The notes: generated by a model not told the origin, from the letters alone. A DNA stretch of 64,000 bases from Pseudomonas mohnii (GCF_900105115.1 NZ_FNRV01000001.1:5254501-5318500), one strand, 5' to 3'. Positions 16,753-28,301 are shown, counted from the stretch's first letter. A program made the numbers and translations.

Positions 16753-16774
16753 GTAGGAGCGAGCTCGCTCCTAC
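16753..16774. repeat. REP palindrome
   Basis: GTAGGAGCGAG and CTCGCTCCTAC form a perfect 22-base palindrome just after the DUF1989 stop. It belongs to the Pseudomonas GTRGGAGC REP class seen at seven other places in this window. Confidence 0.8.
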
Positions 16775-16813
16775 CCGATGAAAAACAAACCCCCGCGGAT
16801 ACAGCAGGTTTTT

Positions 16814-16981
16814 TCAGCGGTCCTGCGCATCCTTGGCGTCCGCTTCCGCATTACGCTCGGCTACGCGTCGACGTTGCTCTTCGGTCAGATCGACCTTGTT
16901 GGCGGTGTCACGCAGCATCATCAAACCGCCAACGATGGAGCCGATGGCTATTACCAGTATCAACCAGGCATACCAGGGCAT
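16814..16981 (-). CDS. Small DUF2897-like membrane protein
   Basis: The 55-residue protein starts MPWYAWLILVIAIGSIVGGL, a single transmembrane helix, followed by a charged tail (LTEEQRRRVAERNAEADAK). The ATG at 16981 has AAGGAG at good spacing, while the longer frame from 17071 lacks that signal. It matches what I recall of the DUF2897 family of gammaproteobacteria, whose function is unknown. Confidence 0.8.
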   Translation of the reverse strand: MPWYAWLILVIAIGSIVGGLMMLRDTANKVDLTEEQRRRVAERNAEADAKDAQDR

Positions 16982-17106
16982 AGGACTCTCCTTGAAGGCA
17001 GGCCGGTTGGCGAGGCTCGACAACCGCGCGTGCATACCACTTTGAGTGAATGACTTTCGCAGTGGTTCCATTCTATGCCTGATAGGTCAGCTGCACCGTG
17101 ATTGTT

Positions 17107-18471
17107 TTAACGCCCGGTCAACATCGCATCCGCCGGCGCATCGGCACGTAACTGCCCGGTGAGCATGAAGTACACGAACCCCACCGCCATGAATGCGAGG
17201 AAGATCAGCCCGATCAACATGTTGAACCACGCCATCGCCACCAGGCAAACCACAGCGAGCACCAATGCAATGAACGGCACCAGTGGGTAGCACGGCGCGC
17301 GGAAGGTGCGCTCCAGGTTCGGCTCGGTTTTGCGTAGTTTGAACAGGCTGAGCATGCTCATGATGTACATCACGATGGCGCCGAACACGGCCATGGTGAT
17401 CATTGCCGCCGTCAGGGTCATGCCGCCAAGGTTGATCAGGCCATCGCTATAGATCGCTGCAATGCCGATCACGCCGCCGGCGATGATCGCCCGGTGCGGT
17501 GTCTGGAAGCGCGACAGTTTGGCCAGGGAGGCGGGTAGGTAACCGGCGCGGGCCAGTGCGAAAAATTGCCGCGAATAGCCGAGGATAATCCCGTGGAAAC
17601 TCGCCACCAGCCCGAACAGGCCGATCCACACCAGCATGTGCAGCCAGCCCGAGCTTTCGCCGACCACGGTTTTCATTGCCTGTGGCAGCGGATCGTTGAT
17701 GTTCGACAGGGTGCGCCAGTCGCCGACGCCACCGGCGAAGAACATCACCCCCATCGCCAGTAACACCAGGGTCAGGATCCCGCTGATGTAGGCCTTGGGA
17801 ATCGTGCGTTTCGGGTCCTTGGCCTCTTCGGCGGCCATGGCTGCGCCTTCAATGGCCAGGAAGAACCAGATGGCGAAAGGAATCGCCGCGAACATCCCGG
17901 CAATCGCCGGTGCGCCGAACACATTGGAACCGGCCCAGCCATTGAGGGCGAAGTTGCTGAAGCTGAACGCCGGCGCGACCACACCCATGAACACCAGCAG
18001 TTCCGCGACCGCCAGCACACAGACCACCAGTTCGAAGGTCGCCGCGAATTTCACTCCAAGGATGTTCAGGCCCATGAAGACGATGTACGCGCCGACCGCG
18101 GCGTGTTTCGGGTCGAGGGCCGGAAATTGCACGTTGAGGTAGGCGCCAATGGCCAGGGCGATGGCCGGCGGCGCAAAGACGAACTCGATCAGCGTCGCCA
18201 GCCCGGCGATCAATCCGCCTTTCTCGCCAAAGGCTCGGCGACTGTAGGCAAACGGACCACCGGCATGGGGAATCGCCGTGGTCAACTCGGTGAAGCTGAA
18301 AATGAAGCAGGTGTACATGGTGGCGACCATGAATGAGGTCACCAGAAAGCCCAACGTCCCGGCCACGCCCCAGCCATAACTCCAGCCGAAGTATTCACCG
18401 GAAATGACCAGCCCGACCGCAATGCCCCACAAGTGCAGGGTGCCCAGCGTGGGTTTGAGTTGTGTGTTCAT
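17107..18471 (-). CDS. APC-superfamily permease, ethanolamine type
   Basis: The 454-residue protein has about twelve hydrophobic segments. The N-terminal sequence LGTLHLWGIAVGLVISGEYF and the block IPHAGGPFAYSRRAFG are characteristic of the ethanolamine permease branch of the amino acid/polyamine/organocation superfamily. FLAIEGAAMAAEEAKDPKRT is the conserved loop. It would import ethanolamine by proton symport. The eutBC ammonia-lyase genes are not in the window. It is read toward the DUF2897 gene and away from kdp. Assignment to ethanolamine rests on recalled family sequence, so another small amine is possible. Confidence 0.82.
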   Translation of the reverse strand: MNTQLKPTLGTLHLWGIAVGLVISGEYFGWSYGWGVAGTLGFLVTSFMVATMYTCFIFSFTELTTAIPHAGGPFAYSRRAFGEKGGLIAGLATLIEFVFAPPAIALAIGAYLNVQFPALDPKHAAVGAYIVFMGLNILGVKFAATFELVVCVLAVAELLVFMGVVAPAFSFSNFALNGWAGSNVFGAPAIAGMFAAIPFAIWFFLAIEGAAMAAEEAKDPKRTIPKAYISGILTLVLLAMGVMFFAGGVGDWRTLSNINDPLPQAMKTVVGESSGWLHMLVWIGLFGLVASFHGIILGYSRQFFALARAGYLPASLAKLSRFQTPHRAIIAGGVIGIAAIYSDGLINLGGMTLTAAMITMAVFGAIVMYIMSMLSLFKLRKTEPNLERTFRAPCYPLVPFIALVLAVVCLVAMAWFNMLIGLIFLAFMAVGFVYFMLTGQLRADAPADAMLTGR

Positions 18472-18642
18472 GCGTTTGCTCCCTCAACGGATTGGACAGC
18501 TCGGGGGAGGGCGTGTGCAGTGGGCGTGCCATTTCGTGATTTGCCGTCGTAAAGCGATGAAAGCTGTCGTATCGGGGATGTTCGGCTCTGTATGCCGGTA
18601 TTTTTTGCTCCAGATGAGAGCGTCGTCGTCAGTCATGCCGCC

Positions 18643-18666
18643 ATCGCGGGCAAGCTCGCTCGCGAT
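18643..18666. repeat. REP-like element upstream of kdpF
   Basis: ATCGCG...CGCGAT ends enclose GGCAAGCTCGCT, the same core as the other REPs of the window but single and without a facing partner. It lies in the 347-base gap between the permease and kdpF. Confidence 0.6.
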
Positions 18667-18710
18667 AAGGCCCGACAGAACACCGCTGTAACAAAGCCAT
18701 AAACCCACTC

Positions 18711-18733
18711 TTTACACTTTCTTTATGCCCCGC
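18711..18733 (+). promoter_or_regulatory. Candidate KdpE operator
   Basis: TTTACACTTTCTTTATG followed by CCCCGC lies 86-108 bases before the kdpF start. It closely resembles the E. coli kdpFABC operator as I remember it (TTTATACTTTTTTTACA followed by CCCCGCC). The rest of the gap from 18472 to 18818 holds one REP-like element and no gene. I could not place a convincing -35/-10 pair downstream of it. Confidence 0.55.
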
Positions 18734-18818
18734 CACACCCCTCGATCTCGTTCCTTTACAGCCTCCCTGTCGACAATGACTCCACACGCGGCAATGCGCC
18801 GTAACACGGAGAATTTCC

Positions 18819-18908
18819 ATGAGCGTTCTGGACGGGGTGTCACTGCTGCTGGCAGTGGGGCTGTTCATTTATCTGTTGGTTGCGCTGTTGCGCGCGGACC
18901 GGAACTAG
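18819..18908 (+). CDS. kdpF: KdpF, small subunit of the K+-transporting ATPase
   Basis: A 29-residue hydrophobic peptide beginning MSVLDGVSLLLAVGLFIYLL and ending in ALLRADRN: a single membrane helix with a basic tail. Size, sequence style and position eight bases before kdpA identify it as KdpF, which stabilises the KdpABC complex. Confidence 0.9.
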   Translation: MSVLDGVSLLLAVGLFIYLLVALLRADRN

Positions 18909-18916
18909 GAGCGGCT

Positions 18917-20611
18917 ATGCACAGTTATGACTATTGGCTGATCCTCGCGTTTTTTGCCTTGGTATTGGTCCCGGCGCCGTTTCTCGGACGCTTCTACTAC
19001 AAGGTCATGGAAGGTCAGCGCACCTGGTTGACGCCGATCCTCGGCCCGGTCGAGCGTGGCTGTTATCGGTTGGCGGGAGTCGATCCGCAGGCCGAACAGA
19101 GTTGGCAGAAGTACGCACTGGCCTTGCTCGCCTTCAACCTCGCAGGCTTCTTGCTGCTGTTCTTGATCCTGGTGTTCCAGGACCATCTGCCGCTCAACCC
19201 GCAAAACCTGCCGGGTCAGGAGTGGACGTTGGCGTTCAACACCGCCATCAGCTTCATGACCAACACCAACTGGCAGTCCTACAGCGGCGAAGCGTCGTTG
19301 AGCTACCTGAGCCAGATGGTCGGCCTCACCGTGCAGAACTTCGTCAGCGCCGCCACCGGCCTGGCCGTGCTGGTTGCGCTGTGCCGTGGCATTGGCCGCA
19401 AGTCGACCAAAAGCCTCGGTAACTTCTGGGTCGACATGACCCGCGCCACCCTCTACGGCTTGTTGCCGATGTGCCTGCTGCTGGCGCTGTACCTGGTCTG
19501 GCAGGGTGTGCCGCAAACCTTCGCGCAGTATGTGAATGCCGTGACCATGCAAGGCGTCGATCAGGTGATCCCGCTCGGTCCTGCTGCCAGCCAGATTGCG
19601 ATCAAACAATTGGGTACCAACGGTGGTGGCTTCTTCGGCGTCAACTCGGCGCATCCGTTCGAGAACCCGACGGCGTGGAGCAATCTGTTCGAGCTGGCGT
19701 CGATCATCCTGATCCCGGTAGCGCTGGTGTTTACCTTCGGCCACTACGTGAAAGACCTGCGTCAGAGCCGCGCGATCATCGCCTGCATGTTGGCGCTGTT
19801 CCTGATCGGCGGCGCCACCTCGCTGTGGGCTGAATACCAACCGAACCCGACCCTGAACAACGTCGCCGTCGAGCAGACCGCACCGCTGGAAGGCAAGGAA
19901 GCGCGCTTCGGCACCACCGCCACTGTGCTGTGGTCGGTGACCACCACTGCCGCGTCCAACGGCTCGGTCAACGGCATGCACGACAGCCTTAACCCGCTGA
20001 GTGGCATGGTCGCGCTGGTCAACATGATGGTCGGCGAAGTGATCTTCGGCGGTGTGGGCGCCGGGCTCTACGGCATGTTGCTTAACGTGTTGATCGCGGT
20101 GTTCCTGGCGGGCCTGATGATCGGGCGCACACCGGAATACCTCGGCAAGAAACTGCAGGCCAGGGAAGTGCAGCTGTTGGTGGTGACTTTGATGGTCATG
20201 CCGATCGGCGTGCTGGTGCTCGGCGCGATTGCCGCCAGCCTGCCAGGCCCGGTAGCAGCAGTGAGCAACCCGGGTGCCCACGGTTTCAGTCAGTTGCTTT
20301 ATGCCTACACCTCGGCCAGCGCCAACAACGGCTCGGCGTTTGGCGGCTTCGGGGCCAACACCCCGTTCCACAACCTGATGCTGGGCCTGGGCATGTTGAT
20401 CGGTCGCTTCGGCTACATCCTCCCGGTACTGGCCCTGGCCGGCAGCCTGGCGATGAAGAAAACCGCACCGATCAGCCAGAACAGCTTCCCGACCCACGGC
20501 CCGCTGTTCGTGACCCTGCTGACCGTGACCATTTTGCTGGTAGGTGGTTTGACCTTCCTGCCGACCCTGGCGCTGGGTCCTATCGCTGAACACTTGAGCA
20601 TGGGTTTCTGA
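18917..20611 (+). CDS. kdpA: KdpA, potassium-binding channel subunit
   Basis: At 564 residues it is the normal length. The selectivity-filter-like segments of the superfamily of K+ transporters are visible: [37 protein letters not shown], and later [20 protein letters not shown]. About ten membrane segments are predicted by eye. ATG 18917 gives [16 protein letters not shown], the expected N terminus, and follows AGGAG at 18907-18911; the longer frame from 18725 would run through kdpF and is rejected. It forms the intramembrane K+ path of the Kdp complex, which works when external potassium is scarce. Confidence 0.96.
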   Translation: MHSYDYWLILAFFALVLVPAPFLGRFYYKVMEGQRTWLTPILGPVERGCYRLAGVDPQAEQSWQKYALALLAFNLAGFLLLFLILVFQDHLPLNPQNLPGQEWTLAFNTAISFMTNTNWQSYSGEASLSYLSQMVGLTVQNFVSAATGLAVLVALCRGIGRKSTKSLGNFWVDMTRATLYGLLPMCLLLALYLVWQGVPQTFAQYVNAVTMQGVDQVIPLGPAASQIAIKQLGTNGGGFFGVNSAHPFENPTAWSNLFELASIILIPVALVFTFGHYVKDLRQSRAIIACMLALFLIGGATSLWAEYQPNPTLNNVAVEQTAPLEGKEARFGTTATVLWSVTTTAASNGSVNGMHDSLNPLSGMVALVNMMVGEVIFGGVGAGLYGMLLNVLIAVFLAGLMIGRTPEYLGKKLQAREVQLLVVTLMVMPIGVLVLGAIAASLPGPVAAVSNPGAHGFSQLLYAYTSASANNGSAFGGFGANTPFHNLMLGLGMLIGRFGYILPVLALAGSLAMKKTAPISQNSFPTHGPLFVTLLTVTILLVGGLTFLPTLALGPIAEHLSMGF

Positions 20612-20621
20612 GGACTATTTG

Positions 20622-22679
<2,058 letters not shown>

Positions 22680-22693
22680 TCTGACACTCCCCA

Positions 22694-22795
22694 CTGTAGG
22701 AGCGAGCCCGCTCGCGATGGTGGTCAACGATAACGCGCCCTTTCTGACAAAGCGCGGCGCCTTCAGATCCATCGCGAGCAAGCTCGCTCCTACAG
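22694..22795. repeat. REPIN between kdpB and kdpC
   Basis: CTGTAGGAGCGAGC at the left and GCTCGCTCCTACAG at the right are inverted copies, each with its GCTCGCGATGG / CCATCGCGAGC inner part. They enclose about 45 bases of unrelated sequence. This is the classic paired-REP layout mobilised by RAYT transposases. The transcript would fold into a long stem between two operon genes. Confidence 0.85.
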
Positions 22796-22823
22796 GTTTT
22801 CCTGCGAATTCGAGGATTTTGAA

Positions 22824-23369
22824 ATGTCCACAATGATACGTCCGGCCTTGAGCCTGTTGGTTTTGATGACCCTGATCACCGGCGTGGCTTACCCCTTGGT
22901 GGTCACTGGCGTGGCCCAGGTTGCATTCCCGGATCAGGCCAATGGCAGCCTGGTGCGCGATGCCCAGGGCAAGGTCCGGGGCTCTGCGCTGATCGCCCAG
23001 GATTTCGTCGGCGACGCCTGGTTCCACCCACGGCCATCGGCCGGTGCATTTGCCACCGTGTCGAGCAGTGCCAGCAACCTGTCGCCGAGCAACCCGGCGC
23101 TGGCCACTCGGGTGATCGACGATGCCAATAAACTGCTCGTACCCGGTCAGGGGCCGGTGCCGTTGGCGCTGATCACCACCTCCGGCAGTGGTCTCGATCC
23201 ACACTTGCCACCGGCGGCGATTGCCTATCAACTGGCGCGTGTCGCGGCAGCGCGCAACGTACCGGTGTCTACGCTTGAGCAATTGATGAATGCGCACATC
23301 GAGCAACCGCTGGTGGGGCCGCCGGTGGTGAATGTGTTGGCGCTGAATATGGCGTTGGAAAAACTGTAG
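22824..23369 (+). CDS. kdpC: KdpC, K+-transporting ATPase subunit C
   Basis: One N-terminal membrane helix (about residues 7-29) is followed by a periplasmic domain; the whole is 181 residues. Family marks are [20 protein letters not shown], then [20 protein letters not shown] and [12 protein letters not shown] at the end. KdpC helps assembly and potassium binding of KdpFABC. CGAGGA sits eight bases before the ATG. It is flanked on both sides by REP pairs. Confidence 0.95.
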   Translation: MSTMIRPALSLLVLMTLITGVAYPLVVTGVAQVAFPDQANGSLVRDAQGKVRGSALIAQDFVGDAWFHPRPSAGAFATVSSSASNLSPSNPALATRVIDDANKLLVPGQGPVPLALITTSGSGLDPHLPPAAIAYQLARVAAARNVPVSTLEQLMNAHIEQPLVGPPVVNVLALNMALEKL

Positions 23370-23385
23370 ATCGGTGGCGGCGTCA

Positions 23386-23449
23386 ATCGCTAGCAGGCTA
23401 GCCCCCACAGGAAGTCAGCAATCCCCTGTGGGAGCTAGCTGCTAGCGAT
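23386..23449. repeat. Divergent REP pair between kdpC and kdpD
   Basis: ATCGCTAGCAGGCTAGCCCC and CACAGG on the left face CCTGTGGGAGCTAG, CTGCTAGCGAT on the right, with about a dozen bases between. The core carries GCTAGC in place of the usual GCTCGC/GGCTTGCC, so it is a variant subtype. Confidence 0.7.
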
Positions 23450-23499
23450 GGCAGCAGAACAATCACCACATCAACACCTGAAAAAAGAGAGCTTCAAAC

Positions 23500-26151
23500 A
23501 TGAGCGACTCCGGCCGCGCCGACGCGCTGTTAGCAGACCTGCCCCGGGATGGCCGTGGCCGACTCAAGGTTTTCCTCGGCGCGGCACCCGGTGTCGGCAA
23601 GACCTACGCCATGCTGCAAGCGGCACACACGCAACTGCGCCAGGGGGTGAAAGTCATTGCCGGTGTGGTGGAAACCCATGGTCGTGCCGAAACCGAGGCG
23701 TTGCTCGGCGGCTTGCCGCAACAACCGCTGGTGCGCTCGGAGTACCGGGGCGTGATGCTCGAAGAGATGGACCTCGACGGTCTGCTCGCGGCCAAACCGA
23801 AGCTGGTGCTGGTCGACGAACTGGCCCACAGCAACGCCCCCGGCAGTCGCCACGCTAAACGCTGGCAGGACATTCAGGAATTGCTCGCTGCCGGCATCGA
23901 TGTGTTCACCACGGTCAACGTCCAGCACCTGGAAAGCCTCAACGATCAGGTCCGTGGCATTACCGGCGTGCAGGTTCGCGAGACCTTGCCGGACTGGGTG
24001 CTGCAAGAGGCCTACGAGCTGCTGTTGATCGACCTGCCGCCACGGGAACTGCTCGAGCGTCTGCGCGACGGCAAGGTCTACGTGCCGGAGCAGGCGCGAG
24101 CCGCCATCGACGCATTTTTCACCCAGACCAACCTCACTGCCCTGCGTGAACTGGCGATGCAAACCGCGGCGGCTCAGGTCGATAACGATCTGGCCCAGGG
24201 TTATCGCCAACTGGGTCAAGCCGCGCCGGCCGTACGGGGGCGCCTGCTGGTGGGCGTTGACGGCGATGCCCAGGCCGAGCGCCTGGTGCGCCACGCCAGC
24301 CGTGTCGCCCAGCGCCGGCATCTGCCCTGGAGCCTGGTGCATGTGGACAACGGCAGCGTGCGTGACGAGCAATCACGCCTTTGCCTGCAAAGCGCCCAGC
24401 AACTGGCCGAACGCCTGGGCGGCGAAGTGGTGCTGCTGCGTGCCGGCGAGGTAGCGAAAACCCTGATCCAGCACGCGGCCGAGCGCCGTGCCAGCCTGGT
24501 ACTGGTCGGCCAGTCCCGGCCACGACTGCGTCGGCGGTTGCTGGGTGGTGGTCTGGCGGCACGCTTGTTGCGCGATGCGCGAGGGTTGGAAATCAACGTC
24601 CTCGACAGTGACGAAGAAAAAAATCCGCCCCGACAACATCCGGCGCATGCGCTGGTCTGGTTCGACTATGCGCTCGCTGTCGTGGCAACGATTTTGGCCA
24701 GTGCGTTGGCATGGGCCGTGGCCAGTGTCCTGCCATTGCCCAATATCTCGCTGGTGTTCCTCGCCGCCGTGTTGCTGGTGGCGGTGCGCAGCAGTCTCGG
24801 GCCGGCGCTGGCCTGTGCCGCGTTGTCGTTTCTGACCTATGACTTCCTGTTCATTCCGCCGAATTTCTCCTTCAGCATCCAGCGCGAAGAAGACGTGCTC
24901 ACCTTATTGTTCTTCCTGCTGATGGCGGCCCTCACGGGCAACCTCGCGGCGCGCCAGCGCCGACAGTTGCAGGCCTTGCGCGATACCCAGGGAGAAACCA
25001 CCGAGTTGCTCGACCTGTCACGCAAACTCACTGCCGCCACTGACCGTCAGGCCGTGATCAGCGCCGCCGCCCAGCACCTCAACGGCTGGAGTGACCTGCA
25101 ACTGTGCCTGCTCAATCGCGACGGTCAAAGCGGCTGGAAAGTCGAAACCGGTGGTCCGCTGGAGTTTACCGAGGCCGAACGCGCCGCCGCCGATTGGGCC
25201 TGGCAACACGATCAACCGGCGGGTGCCGGCACCGGTACGCTGCCGTTTGGGCGCTGGTGGTGGTGGCCCTTGTCGGTGGAGGATGGACCGCTGGCGCTGC
25301 TCGGCGTGTGCGCCAAGGAAGGCCAGACCTTGAGCGGCCAGCGTCGGCGTTTGTTGACCGCGTTGAGTCAACCGTTGGCCCAGGCTCTGGCTCGCGCGCA
25401 ATTGGCCGATGATCTGGAAGCCGCACGGCTGCACGGCGAGACCGAACAACTGCGCAGCGCCTTGCTGGCCTCGGTGTCCCACGATTTACGCACGCCCCTG
25501 ACTTCCATGCGCGGCAGCATCGACAGCTTGTTGGCCCTCGGTGAAGCGATCCCGCTGGAGGATCGCCGCGAATTGCTCGAAGGCACCCGCGATGAAGCCG
25601 AGCGCCTGGACCGTTATATTCAAAACCTGCTGGACATGACTCGCCTCGGTCACGGTGCCTTGAAGCTGGCGCGGGACTGGGTGTCGCCGGCCGACATTGT
25701 CGGCAGTTCACTCAATCGACTGCGTGCAGTGCTGGCGCCGTTGCAGGTCAGTGTCGAGATGCCGGCCGAGTTGCCGCTGCTGTATGTCCACGCCGCACTG
25801 ATCGAACAGGCACTGATCAACGTGCTGGAAAACGCCGCGCGGTTTTCGCCGTTGCATGGCCGTCTGCAATTGCGCGCCGGTGTCGCTGACCAAGAGCTGT
25901 TTTTCTCGGTAAGCGATGAAGGACCGGGCATTCCCGAAGCTGAGCGATCGAAGATTTTCGACATGTTCTACACCGCCGCGCGCGGTGATCGCGGCGGGCA
26001 GGGCACGGGGCTGGGGCTGGCGATCTGTCAGGGCATGGTGGGCGCCCATGGCGGTCGTATCAGCGTCGCCGACGGCATCGAAGGGCGTGGCACCTGCATT
26101 ACCTTGCACTTGCCGTTGCAGGAACAGCCTGCCTTTGAAAGTGAGCGCTGA
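23500..26151 (+). CDS. kdpD: KdpD, osmosensitive K+ sensor histidine kinase
   Basis: The 883 residues show the full KdpD order. An N-terminal KdpD domain has Walker A GAAPGVGKTYAM near residue 27 and DELAHSNAPGSRHAKRWQD. A Usp-like domain lies at about 245-370, four close membrane helices at about 395-490, and a GAF-like part at about 520-640. The kinase has His661 in SVSHDLRTPLTSMRGS and the ATP lid DEGPGIPEAERSKIF with GTGLGLAICQG. It responds to low potassium or salt stress and phosphorylates KdpE. The start ATG has only a weak ribosome site, and a REP pair lies just upstream, so its level may be lower than that of kdpFABC. Confidence 0.95.
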   Translation: MSDSGRADALLADLPRDGRGRLKVFLGAAPGVGKTYAMLQAAHTQLRQGVKVIAGVVETHGRAETEALLGGLPQQPLVRSEYRGVMLEEMDLDGLLAAKPKLVLVDELAHSNAPGSRHAKRWQDIQELLAAGIDVFTTVNVQHLESLNDQVRGITGVQVRETLPDWVLQEAYELLLIDLPPRELLERLRDGKVYVPEQARAAIDAFFTQTNLTALRELAMQTAAAQVDNDLAQGYRQLGQAAPAVRGRLLVGVDGDAQAERLVRHASRVAQRRHLPWSLVHVDNGSVRDEQSRLCLQSAQQLAERLGGEVVLLRAGEVAKTLIQHAAERRASLVLVGQSRPRLRRRLLGGGLAARLLRDARGLEINVLDSDEEKNPPRQHPAHALVWFDYALAVVATILASALAWAVASVLPLPNISLVFLAAVLLVAVRSSLGPALACAALSFLTYDFLFIPPNFSFSIQREEDVLTLLFFLLMAALTGNLAARQRRQLQALRDTQGETTELLDLSRKLTAATDRQAVISAAAQHLNGWSDLQLCLLNRDGQSGWKVETGGPLEFTEAERAAADWAWQHDQPAGAGTGTLPFGRWWWWPLSVEDGPLALLGVCAKEGQTLSGQRRRLLTALSQPLAQALARAQLADDLEAARLHGETEQLRSALLASVSHDLRTPLTSMRGSIDSLLALGEAIPLEDRRELLEGTRDEAERLDRYIQNLLDMTRLGHGALKLARDWVSPADIVGSSLNRLRAVLAPLQVSVEMPAELPLLYVHAALIEQALINVLENAARFSPLHGRLQLRAGVADQELFFSVSDEGPGIPEAERSKIFDMFYTAARGDRGGQGTGLGLAICQGMVGAHGGRISVADGIEGRGTCITLHLPLQEQPAFESER

Positions 26152-26200
26152 AAGTGAAGCCTGATACTCTTTGGAACTCTCTATGCCGCGACCGGAAACC

Positions 26201-26914
26201 ATGAGCCAGACCACGACCATTTTGGTCATCGACGATGAACCGCAGATCCGCAAATTCCTGCGTATCAGCCTCGCTTCCCAGGGCTACAAAGTGCTGGAGG
26301 CCGGCACTGGCACCGAAGGCCTGGCCCAGGCAGCCTTGAACAAACCGGACCTGTTGGTGCTCGACCTTGGGCTGCCGGACATGGATGGCCAACAAGTGCT
26401 GCGCGAATTCCGCGAGTGGTCGACGGTGCCGGTGCTGGTGCTCTCGGTACGCGCCAGCGAAGGGCAGAAAGTCGAAGCGCTGGATGGCGGCGCCAACGAC
26501 TACGTGACCAAACCGTTCGGCATTCAGGAGTTTCTGGCGCGAATACGTGCGTTGTTACGTCAGGCGCCAGTGGGCGAGGCTCAGCAAGCGGCACTGACCT
26601 TCGGTCCACTCACCGTGGACCTGGCCTATCGCCGGGTATTGCTCGAGGGCGCCGAAGTTGCGCTGACCCGTAAGGAGTACGCGGTGCTGGCGCAACTGGC
26701 GCGGCATCCGGGGCGGGTCATCACCCAGCAGCAATTGCTCAAGGACATTTGGGGACCGACCCACACCGAGGACAGCCACTATTTGCGAATCGTGGTTGGG
26801 CATTTGCGGCAGAAGCTGGCGGATGATCCGACCCAGCCGCGGTTCATCGTGACCGAGGCGGGAGTGGGGTATCGGTTGTTGAGTGAGGGTGGTCTTCAGG
26901 CAGGTTCTGGCTGA
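26201..26914 (+). CDS. kdpE: KdpE, OmpR-family response regulator
   Basis: A receiver domain with Asp-Asp at residues 11-12, phosphoacceptor Asp55 in LLVLDLGLPDMDG and Lys in YVTKPFGIQEFLARI is followed by an OmpR winged helix ending in HTEDSHYLRIVVGHLRQKL. From ATG 26201 the protein has 237 residues, close to the family length; in-frame starts at 26183 and 26171 would add a short unconserved leader. It begins 49 bases after kdpD. It should bind the T-rich site at 18711-18733 upstream of kdpF. Confidence 0.94.
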   Translation: MSQTTTILVIDDEPQIRKFLRISLASQGYKVLEAGTGTEGLAQAALNKPDLLVLDLGLPDMDGQQVLREFREWSTVPVLVLSVRASEGQKVEALDGGANDYVTKPFGIQEFLARIRALLRQAPVGEAQQAALTFGPLTVDLAYRRVLLEGAEVALTRKEYAVLAQLARHPGRVITQQQLLKDIWGPTHTEDSHYLRIVVGHLRQKLADDPTQPRFIVTEAGVGYRLLSEGGLQAGSG

Positions 26915-26923
26915 TCGGGCCCC

Positions 26924-27012
26924 ATCGCGGGCAAGCCCGGCTCCCACAGGCTTGAGCTGAACACAACATTTGTGAAGGCCACTGAACTTGTGGGAGCTGG
27001 CTTGCCAGCGAT
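26924..27012. repeat. REPIN between kdpE and the patatin gene
   Basis: ATCGCGGGCAAGCCCGGCTC, CCACAG on the left faces TGTGGGAGCTGGCTTGCCAG, CGAT on the right, with about 35 bases between. It occupies the convergent gap, where it may also stop transcription from both sides. Confidence 0.85.
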
Positions 27013-27039
27013 GAGGCCATTGCGTCGACTCGAGAAATC

Positions 27040-28080
27040 TCAGGATTCGCGCTCGCTCTCATACCGATCCAGCGTATCCCGCGCAATCTCCCGTCCCAGC
27101 GCGATCAGCTCCGGCGCCTTGTAAAACTCGAAAAACCGGCACACCCGCTTCGGCACGTTGATCAGGATGTCCGGCGGATACCCGGCAATCTTGTACTGCG
27201 CCAGGGACGTCTGCATCACCTCGAAACTCTGGTTGATCAAATCCAGCAACGACGCCGGCCCGACGTTGTCGATGATGAATGAACCGGTGGCTGACTTCGG
27301 TGCTCCGTCGCGTTCCGGCGCAGCAGCCGGTTGCTGGGCTTCGGGTTCGGCGGATTCGATCCAGGGGTTGATCTCGGCCGCTTCGGCCATCAACGCTTCT
27401 TTTTCCAGCAGCAACAATTGTTCGGCCTGCTTGCGCCGGAACGGCAACTTCGAACCGAGGGAATTGATCAGGCTGTCGAAGCGGCTTTTGAACGCGGCGG
27501 GCCGCTGGATCACCGGCAGTTGGTAATGGCGCTGGTTGGTGGAGTTGAGGTTAACCGCGATGATCAAATCGCAATGGCTCGACACCACTGGCACGATCGG
27601 CAGCGGGTTGAGAATGCCGCCATCCACCAGCATGCGATTGCCTTGCATCACCGGGGTAAACAGGCTGGGAATTGCCGCCGAAGCCCGCATGGCCTGGTGC
27701 AGGCAACCTTCCTGGAACCAGATTTCCTGCTGGTTGGTCAGGTCGGTGGCCACCGCCGTGTAGGGGATGCGCAGCTCTTCGATATTGATCTCGCCGACAA
27801 TCTTGCGGATCCGTCCGAAGACCTTTTCTCCACGAATCGCCCCCAGACGAAAACTGACGTCCACCAGACGCAATACGTCGAGGTAATCCAGGCTCTCGAT
27901 CCAGTCGCGATACTCCTTGAGTTTGCCAGCGGCATAAATGCCACCCACCACCGCGCCCATGGAGCAACCGGCGACGCAGGCGATGTCGTAGCCACGCCGC
28001 TCGATCTCTTCAATAACGCCAATATGGGCATAGCCGCGGGCTCCACCTGAGCCCAGTACCAGTGCGACACGCTTCTTCAT
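27040..28080 (-). CDS. Patatin-like phospholipase, RssA-type
   Basis: Of 346 residues, the first 200 or so form the patatin domain. It has the oxyanion loop GSGGARGYAHIGVI at the N terminus, the nucleophile serine in GCSMGAVVGG (G-x-S-x-G) and the catalytic aspartate in MLVDGGILNPLP. There is no signal peptide, so it is cytoplasmic or membrane-associated. The remaining part, including an Ala/Pro/Glu-rich linker near residue 245, is not a known catalytic domain. It should hydrolyse acyl esters of phospholipids. It is divergent from a lipoprotein gene across 221 bases. Confidence 0.88.
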   Translation of the reverse strand: MKKRVALVLGSGGARGYAHIGVIEEIERRGYDIACVAGCSMGAVVGGIYAAGKLKEYRDWIESLDYLDVLRLVDVSFRLGAIRGEKVFGRIRKIVGEINIEELRIPYTAVATDLTNQQEIWFQEGCLHQAMRASAAIPSLFTPVMQGNRMLVDGGILNPLPIVPVVSSHCDLIIAVNLNSTNQRHYQLPVIQRPAAFKSRFDSLINSLGSKLPFRRKQAEQLLLLEKEALMAEAAEINPWIESAEPEAQQPAAAPERDGAPKSATGSFIIDNVGPASLLDLINQSFEVMQTSLAQYKIAGYPPDILINVPKRVCRFFEFYKAPELIALGREIARDTLDRYESERES

Positions 28081-28301
28081 GAATCGCCCTCGTTTTCAAT
28101 GGTTCAACAATGCACCCATTGAGGGGCGTGCTTCAATCGTTAAGGTCGCTCGATGGGTCAACGCGTCGTTATTTCGATACTCCATGGCGGCAGATGGTTA
28201 TTCTCTCGAACGCTATAGTTTGCTGTGGCGATGGACGGCACTTTTCATGCCCCAGGCCGTCCTACCTGCACAATTGTTTACCTATCGTTGAGGTGTGAGT
28301 G

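Noticed and set aside
18905..20593. Long minus-strand reading frame (562 codons) opposite kdpA
   Set aside because: The plus strand encodes a clear KdpA. The antisense frame is rich in Gln, His and Arg, a usual by-product of GC-rich coding sequence.
27331..28050. Plus-strand reading frame opposite the patatin gene
   Set aside because: It is a shadow of the patatin domain with no ribosome site or motif.
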